Source: Alphaproteobacteria bacterium (GTDB taxonomy: Bacteria > Pseudomonadota > Alphaproteobacteria > Rhodospirillales > Rhodospirillaceae). Taken from it: a DNA stretch of 36,142 nucleotides. Both the position numbers and the translations under genes were made by a program. The notes below the pieces were generated by a model. That model made no database searches. It was not told the DNA's origin and was given only the letters and a program-made list of their open reading frames with translations. Location: NCBI GenBank assembly GCA_015233585.1, contig JADFXL010000008.1:1-36142 (forward strand). The letters run 5' to 3'. The first letter of the stretch is position 1. The number at the start of each line of letters is the position of its first letter. Shown here piece by piece: positions 32,101 through 36,142 of the stretch.

Positions 32101-34683
32101 ACCCTGGCCACCACCCAGTTGACGGGGTTGACTTCGGCCCAGTTCGGCGGTCTGGCCACCACCAACATCGCCATTTTGGACATCGCGATCACCACGACCA
32201 GTTTCAATGCCCTGACCACCACGGAACTCTCGGGCCTGACCTCGTCGCAGGCGAAGGTGCTGGACACGACCAGCGTCGGATTGCTGACCACCACCCAGAT
32301 TGCCGGTCTGACCTCTGCCGCGATCGTTGGGCTGACCTCGATCCAGATCGGCGTCATGTCCTCCACCCAGATGGGCGGACTGACCACCACCGGCTTTGCG
32401 GCGTTGACGAAGACCCAGATCGGCGCGTTCACGACCACCGCCCTGAGCGGAATGACCAACGCCAACTTTTACCTTCTGACCTCCACCCAGGTCAGTGGGC
32501 TGAACACGACGCAGTTTGCCAGCCTGAGCGGCGGCGGGTTGATTGCGTTGAGCTCGGCCCAGTTCGGCGGTCTGACCACCACCAACGTCGGAATGCTGGA
32601 CGCTGGTGCGCTCTCCACCACCAACTTCAACCTGCTGACCACCACCGAGCTTTCCGGCATGACCCCGGCTCAGGCGGCGGCTCTGGACACGACCAGCGTC
32701 GGGCTGCTGACCACCACCCAGTTTGCCAGCTTGAGCGTCAACGCCGTCCGGGGTCTGACCACGACGCTGATTGCCGTTCTGTCCACCACCCAGATGGGCG
32801 GCTTTACCACGCTCGATGTCGCGGCGCTGACCAAGACCCAGGTGAGCGTGTTGTCCAACGACGCCCTCAACGGGCTGACCACCACCAGTATCGGGCTTTT
32901 GTCCTCCACGCTTGTCGGCGCGCTGACCACGACGCAGGTTGGCGGCCTGTCCTCCACCCAGGCCGCCAGTCTGGCCCCTCTTGGTATCGCGGCCTTGAGC
33001 AAGACCCAGGTGAGTGCGTTCTCGACCACCGCCATTGCGGGGCTGACGACCACCGGCCTTGCCTATCTGACCACCACCGCGATCGGGGGGCTGACCACGA
33101 CGCAGTTTGCCGGGCTGACCAGCACGCAGGCGGCCAGCCTGAGCGCACCCGATGTCAGGGCGCTGACCTCGTCCCAGGTGGGCGCGTTGTCGACCACCGC
33201 CTTCGCGGCGCTGACCACCACCAACCTTGCCCTCCTGAACTCCACCGTGTTCGGGGGGCTGACCTCGACCCAGTTTGCCGGCATAACCAGCACCCAGGTT
33301 GCCGCCCTGACCACGGCCCAGGCCTCGGCGATGGCCCCGGCTCAGGTGAGCACGCTGACGACCACGGCTTTGGAAGGGTTGACCACCACCAACCTGGCGC
33401 GTCTGCTCCCTGCCGATATCCTGGTGCTGAGCACGACCCCGTTTACCGGCCTGACCAGCACCCAGTTGACCGCGCTGACCTCGGTCCAGTTCGCCAACCT
33501 GTCCACCACCAACATCGGGATTCTGAGCGCCGCCGCGCTGGCGACCACCGACTTCAACACGCTGACCACCACCGAAGTCTCGGGCCTGACCTCGACTCAG
33601 GCGGCGGCCCTGTCCACCACCACCGTCGGGGTGCTGACCACCACCCAGCTTTTTGTCATGAACACCACCGTGTTCGGGGGGCTGACCACAACGGCAATTT
33701 CCGCCCTGACCAGCGACCAGATTGCCGGGATGAACATCTCCTGTATTACGACGCTGTCAACGACTCAGGTGAGCGCGCTGACGGCCGATGCCCTGGGGGG
33801 GCTGACCGCGGGCCGCTTTGCCCTTGTCATGACCACGACCAATATCGGGGTGCTGACCAGGACCCAGTTTGACGGCCTGAACAGCACTCAGTTGACGGGG
33901 CTGACTTCGTCGCAGTTTGCCAGCCTGAGCACCACCAACATCGGGGTGCTGGATCTTACCACGCTGGGGACGACCAACTTCAATCTGTTGACCACGACCG
34001 AACTTTCGGGCCTGACTTCGGCTCAGGTGGCGGCGCTGGATACCACCAGCGTCGGGTTGTTGAACACCACTCAGTTTGGGCTGTTGAACGCCACCGAGAT
34101 CGGGGGGCTGACCACCAGGCAGTTTGCTGGTCTGACCAGCACCCAGTGGATGACGTTGAGCGCGCCCCAGTTTGGCGGCCTGGCCAGCACCAACATCGGG
34201 ATGCTGGACAGCGTTGCCTTGAGCACGACCAGCTTCAACACGCTGACCACCACCGAACTTGCGGGTCTGACCTCGACCCAGTCGGCGGCATTGGACACGA
34301 CCAGCGTCGGGTTGCTGACCACCACCCAGCTTCTGGGTCTGACCGCCACCGCGCTGGGGGGGCTGAGCACGACGGGGGTCGGGCTTTTGACCGCGCCCCA
34401 GTTCAGCATCCTCACCACGACCCAGATCGGCGCCTTGACCTCCGACCAGGTGGCCTCGCTGGCGACGACGGTGATCGGGAACCTTTCGACGACCCAGTTG
34501 TCGGGCTTCAGCACCGTTGATATCCAGAGCCTGACCTCAAGTCAGGTCGTCGCGCTGACCACCACCAATCTTTCGGCGAACTATGCGCTGATGGTGGGGG
34601 CGTTGAACGCGAATACGACCGAAATCGGGTATATGACGGCGCCTCAGTTATCCGCTTTGTCACCGGGGTTGCGGAGTATTTAA
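29119..34683 (+). CDS. Giant octapeptide-repeat protein, 1854 aa
   Basis: The start is well supported by AGAAGGGAGG eight bases before ATG 29119. After about 20 residues the whole chain is made of units with the pattern L-[ST]-x-x-[QDE]-[IFVL]-x-[GA], for example LTTTQFAG and LTSTQIAA, roughly 220 times, each encoded by 24 bases. Nine larger blocks recur, each marked by LTTTELSGL after a 12- or 13-residue irregular unit (LDxAITTTxFNT / LDxxxLSTTxFNT). There is no signal peptide, membrane span or RTX motif, and only one Cys. Leu and Ile/Phe positions suggest a regular solenoid of short turns or helices. Similar repeat proteins in Rhodospirillales are often called adhesin-like. It occupies the place where tail fibre or host-interaction genes are expected; the function is unknown. 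Confidence 0.85.
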   Translation: MATYTTTALAADKAASIAAISTTDIAAFGATQFGVITQTGIAGLTKAQMSVLSLDVLNGLAPTQIAGLTSAAIGGLTTAQIAGLNADQFVNLTTTGIASLSKTQAASLTAAQIAVLTPADAAVLTKNLVGALTTTALGGLTTDNLALLSTSLIGALTTTQFAGLTGNLLTALSSSQFASLSTSDIALLDTAITAGAFNTLTTTELSALKSTQAKALTTTAIGLLTTDQIAGLTTSAVGGLTVTQIASLNQDQVSALTTADIKALTKTQMGALSGAALSGLTTGALALLSTAVIGGLTSTQFMGLASTQLTALSSAQFGNLSNADIAVLETAITTTAFNTLTTTELSGLKAAQVKSLTTTAIGLLTTDQIAGLSTAVIGGLASTQIASLNSAQISVLSASDVRVLGKTQLSALAADALSGLTTTNLALLNTTLIGGLSTGQFSGLTSTQVAGLTATHLKTLTKTQFNTLSTTAIAGLTTTNLALLTTTLFGGLTTTLFEGLTSTQLTALSPIQISNLSTTDIGVLDLAITTTAFNMLTTTELSGLKSSQVKVLSTTSIGLLTTTPFAGLTTSALGGMTSTQVGLLNSTQIGGLTTSEITALTKTQIAALSADAIGGLTTTVLASLTSAGIGGLTTTQFAGLTSTQIAALTTTTIKGLSTAQVAVLSTTQFGGLTTADITALLKTQISALSTTVIGGLTTTTLGLFTTSDINGLNTTQFSAMTTTLVTALSSSQFGALSNANISLLDAVITTTGFNTLTTTELSGLRSTQTPSLSTTSIGLLTTTQFASLLPPEIAYLTTTQVAILSQPQTGILNTSGTLALTRPQMGALSTSALGGLSTTNLAVMSTTVIGGLSTTQFASLTTTQIAGLSVPAIKALSTAQIASLTTSQAGVLTTSAIAALSKAQVSAFTTTAIAGLTTTGLDVLTTTMIGGLALTQFAALTSTQVAGLTTSDVTALSKAQLGALSTTAIAGMSATGFAVLSTIVIGGLTSTQFTTLATTQLTGLTSAQFGGLATTNIAILDIAITTTSFNALTTTELSGLTSSQAKVLDTTSVGLLTTTQIAGLTSAAIVGLTSIQIGVMSSTQMGGLTTTGFAALTKTQIGAFTTTALSGMTNANFYLLTSTQVSGLNTTQFASLSGGGLIALSSAQFGGLTTTNVGMLDAGALSTTNFNLLTTTELSGMTPAQAAALDTTSVGLLTTTQFASLSVNAVRGLTTTLIAVLSTTQMGGFTTLDVAALTKTQVSVLSNDALNGLTTTSIGLLSSTLVGALTTTQVGGLSSTQAASLAPLGIAALSKTQVSAFSTTAIAGLTTTGLAYLTTTAIGGLTTTQFAGLTSTQAASLSAPDVRALTSSQVGALSTTAFAALTTTNLALLNSTVFGGLTSTQFAGITSTQVAALTTAQASAMAPAQVSTLTTTALEGLTTTNLARLLPADILVLSTTPFTGLTSTQLTALTSVQFANLSTTNIGILSAAALATTDFNTLTTTEVSGLTSTQAAALSTTTVGVLTTTQLFVMNTTVFGGLTTTAISALTSDQIAGMNISCITTLSTTQVSALTADALGGLTAGRFALVMTTTNIGVLTRTQFDGLNSTQLTGLTSSQFASLSTTNIGVLDLTTLGTTNFNLLTTTELSGLTSAQVAALDTTSVGLLNTTQFGLLNATEIGGLTTRQFAGLTSTQWMTLSAPQFGGLASTNIGMLDSVALSTTSFNTLTTTELAGLTSTQSAALDTTSVGLLTTTQLLGLTATALGGLSTTGVGLLTAPQFSILTTTQIGALTSDQVASLATTVIGNLSTTQLSGFSTVDIQSLTSSQVVALTTTNLSANYALMVGALNANTTEIGYMTAPQLSALSPGLRSI

Positions 34684-34708
34684 GCTTCCCCTGAAATGAA
34701 CATGAATC

Positions 34709-34740
34709 GGGGAGCACGAGGGGCCCAAGGCCCTTCGTCC
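34709..34740. repeat. Family B hairpin repeat B7
   Basis: GGGGAGCACGAGGGGCCCAAGGCCCTTCGTCC lies 26 bases after the giant gene stop and, with its left flank, copies the right half of B6 at 26.39 kb. Confidence 0.65.
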
Positions 34741-34779
34741 TTACCTCCCTGTCTTCCCCAGCCGAACGAAGGCCGTGCG

Positions 34780-34925
34780 ATAACCGCACTCGAAGGATAA
34801 ACCTGTTTCGCCTGGGTCGCGCCGACCGAGACGACGTTCAACGCTTCCGCCCACAACCGCTATGATGAAAACGTGTTCGTGTGGGAGCGTCCTCTCCAGG
34901 CCCGTTGCTTGTTGCCGAAATCAGG
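34780..34925 (+). pseudogene. Dead copy of the 5' end of the tail hub gene
   Basis: The sequence from GGATAAACCTG to about 34,920 matches 26,480-26,610. The shared peptide is TCFAWVAPTETTFN and HNRYDENVFVWER. The start codon is ATA instead of ATG, codon 7 is TAA instead of Gln, and the frame breaks after about 42 codons. It is joined directly to the DUF2459 remnant. Confidence 0.8.
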
Positions 34926-35110
34926 AACCAACCTCGCCAGCCATGGCCGGACCTGCCAGCACAAGGAATGATGCCATCATAACGCGAATTTCTTTTTATT
35001 GCTTTGTCAGATCGATTGTGATTTGATTTTTTTCAGCGGCAGCGTTTGATTTTTTTAAATTGGCCGCAAGGCGTGATTTTTGTCAAGGGCGGGATGAAAG
35101 ATGGCGTCGA
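34921..35110 (-). pseudogene. Remnant of a second DUF2459 gene start with its upstream region
   Basis: On the minus strand an ATG at 34980 opens MMASFLVLAGPAMAGEV, then stops at 34921. It aligns with the signal peptide of the intact gene at 24812 (MIAVFLGLTG...). The about 125 bases upstream of both starts (24,815-24,940 and 34,982-35,110) are also similar, including TTGACA and TCAAACGC. Only the first 19 codons survive. Confidence 0.7.
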
Positions 35111-35131
35111 AGACTTCACGGGAGGGGAATC

Positions 35132-35632
35132 GTGGGTTGTAATTATAGAGCCTGGCGAGTGCTTTATGCAAATCTTTGGATATTGATGCTATTCAGTTGT
35201 TTTGATGCTCCTTATTATGAGTTCAAAAATGATACCAATACAATAGAGTCTAATGGTCTCGCCCCGATAGGGAAACAGCTTCGTGCTGATATTGATAATG
35301 AATATAAAAGATTGGTCGAGACGCATTCATTGAAGGGGGGCCTTGAGAGCAATGATCTCACGGAAATTGTCACACGATATATACCTGTTGGGTCAACGTT
35401 CGACGATGCGGAAAATATATTGCGCAACGCAGGGTTTATGGTTGAACCCAGATCAGGCACAAAATCAATTAGTTTTGGTGAGAGTGTATATGGAGTGTAC
35501 GCTAAAATTGATCAATACGTGCATATATTTATGTCAAAAACAAGTATTTATGTGTTCTTGTTATCAAAAAGTCCGGGGGACTACAGCACCGTCTCAAAAA
35601 TAGAAGCTAGCTTGACAATTCAGATGCCATAG
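35132..35632 (+). CDS. Putative lipoprotein, AT-rich, unknown function
   Basis: I choose GTG 35132 because GGAGGGG lies five bases before it. The ORF-track start at 35060 is in the duplicated noncoding stretch. The 166-aa product begins with a hydrophobic segment ending LWILMLFSC, a plausible lipobox. A soluble domain follows (IGKQLRADIDNEYKRLVETHSLKGG, IVTRYIPVGSTFDDAENILRNAGFMVEPR, YVHIFMSKTSIYVFLLS). The GSTFDDAENILRNAGF part resembles small periplasmic domains of lipoproteins. Low GC sets it apart. It is followed 13 bases later by an effector-like gene, so an immunity role is possible but unproven. Confidence 0.6.
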   Translation: MGCNYRAWRVLYANLWILMLFSCFDAPYYEFKNDTNTIESNGLAPIGKQLRADIDNEYKRLVETHSLKGGLESNDLTEIVTRYIPVGSTFDDAENILRNAGFMVEPRSGTKSISFGESVYGVYAKIDQYVHIFMSKTSIYVFLLSKSPGDYSTVSKIEASLTIQMP

Positions 35633-35645
35633 GGAGGGATGAAAA

Positions 35646-36142
35646 ATGTCGAAAGAAACTATATCCGTAGTCTATGAAAAACTTGATTCGATTGCAGGCA
35701 AGGGTTACTACCATGAGACGCTTCTCTATACAGATGCGAATGGGCAGCAATCCCTCGCATCATCTTATCCGAGTGCACGAGATGTGCCGATTGCAAGTTT
35801 TGGTGCTCATAATGTATCACAGCCACTGACTGCTAATACATCAGGAGATTCTTCAATTTATGGAATTTTGACGACGACAGTTGGGCCGATATCAAATTAT
35901 AGTAAAGAGCAGAAAGATGGTTGGCTCGGTGCACCTACTAACCCGTACCCATCCGAGGTTGTTGCCTCCGGGGATGATCTTAGCCAGCAATGGGCCGCAA
36001 TAGATCAAGCCAATCACCAGATTGGAAGCGAAAAACTTCCGTATTCACCCTCTACGTTAAATTCAAATTCCGCCGCAAGTACCGAGCTGGCGGCGGCTGG
36101 CATTTCACTGCCGACGGACAACGGTATTTCAGATGATCATTG
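35646..36142 (+). CDS. Effector-like protein, partial, runs off right edge
   Basis: ATG 35646 with AGGGAGG upstream opens a frame that stays open to the window end (about 165 codons), so the ORF track omits it. The protein starts SKETISVVYEKLDSIAGKGYYHETLLYTDANG with no signal peptide. It continues QQWAAIDQANHQIGSEKLPYSPSTLNSNSAASTELAAAGI. The 'Y-x-P-x-x-x-NSNS ... AAGI' segment is seen near the end of polymorphic or RTX-like effectors, where Asn/Ser replaces the CNT motif of papain-like enzymes. Moderate AT content matches the preceding lipoprotein gene. The assignment is an inference from motif style. Confidence 0.5.
   Translation, partial: MSKETISVVYEKLDSIAGKGYYHETLLYTDANGQQSLASSYPSARDVPIASFGAHNVSQPLTANTSGDSSIYGILTTTVGPISNYSKEQKDGWLGAPTNPYPSEVVASGDDLSQQWAAIDQANHQIGSEKLPYSPSTLNSNSAASTELAAAGISLPTDNGISDDH

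Noticed and set aside
29379-32465. A 1028-aa antisense ORF and others opposite the giant gene
   Set aside because: They are made of VVVSPPIWVEVRP-like repeats produced by reading the 24-base octad codons on the other strand. There is no ribosome site or independent motif, and the openness follows from codon choice.
29119-34683. The giant gene as the missing tape-measure protein
   Set aside because: It lies after the hub gene, lacks the long helical and transmembrane segments of tape measures, and consists of short Thr-rich octads.

Overview
The window is GC-rich overall with AT-richer islands. Its chromosomal genes (cobD-type cobalamin synthesis, pyrF, VirK/YbjX, DUF2459, DUF805) and its phage genes (XkdF-type protease, DUF6456-like protein) look most like an alphaproteobacterium, probably of the Rhodospirillales type. 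That assignment rests on protein style only, with no search. No tRNA, rRNA, integrase or CRISPR array was seen.

Layout. 1-6.5 kb is chromosomal: a 5'-truncated cobD running off the left edge, a small secreted protein, a Gly/Tyr-rich secreted protein, an rloA-rloB defence pair on the minus strand, pyrF with its own promoter, a DUF6456-like protein, a small periplasmic coiled-coil protein and a VirK/YbjX protein. From 6.85 kb on, a siphovirus-like virion cluster runs on the plus strand: small terminase, large terminase, portal, XkdF-like protease, scaffold, decoration protein, major capsid protein, head fibre-like protein, connector, stopper, tail terminator, tail tube, tail protein, and a 764-aa hub-like tail protein. 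No tape-measure gene, tail chaperones, lysis genes, integrase or repressor is visible.

The cluster is heavily interrupted by non-virion cargo: a DUF1640-like coiled-coil membrane protein, a 58-aa membrane protein missed by the ORF track, a DUF4258/HTH toxin-antitoxin pair, a DUF805 membrane protein, a toxin-tail protein with a frameshifted immunity-like partner, a methyltransferase plus heptad coiled-coil operon, a DUF6941-like protein, a DUF2459 protein, and AT-rich effector-like loci. Many of these have their own promoter or terminator, or lie on the opposite strand.

The right third is dominated by a 1854-aa protein built almost entirely of 8-residue repeats (L-[ST]-x-x-[QDE]-[IFVL]-x-[GA]), arranged in nine larger super-repeats of two kinds. 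Beyond it lies a graveyard of duplicated pieces: a dead copy of the hub gene start and of the DUF2459 start region. These are followed by a lipoprotein-like gene and an effector-like gene cut by the right edge.

Two families of hairpin-rich intergenic repeats (called A and B here) sit just downstream of stop codons. B occurs in both chromosomal and phage parts, while A is seen only in the phage part, where one A copy has been translated into the N-terminus of the large terminase. Taken together, the region reads as a host-resident, probably defective or domesticated prophage used as a landing platform for toxin, defence and surface cargo.
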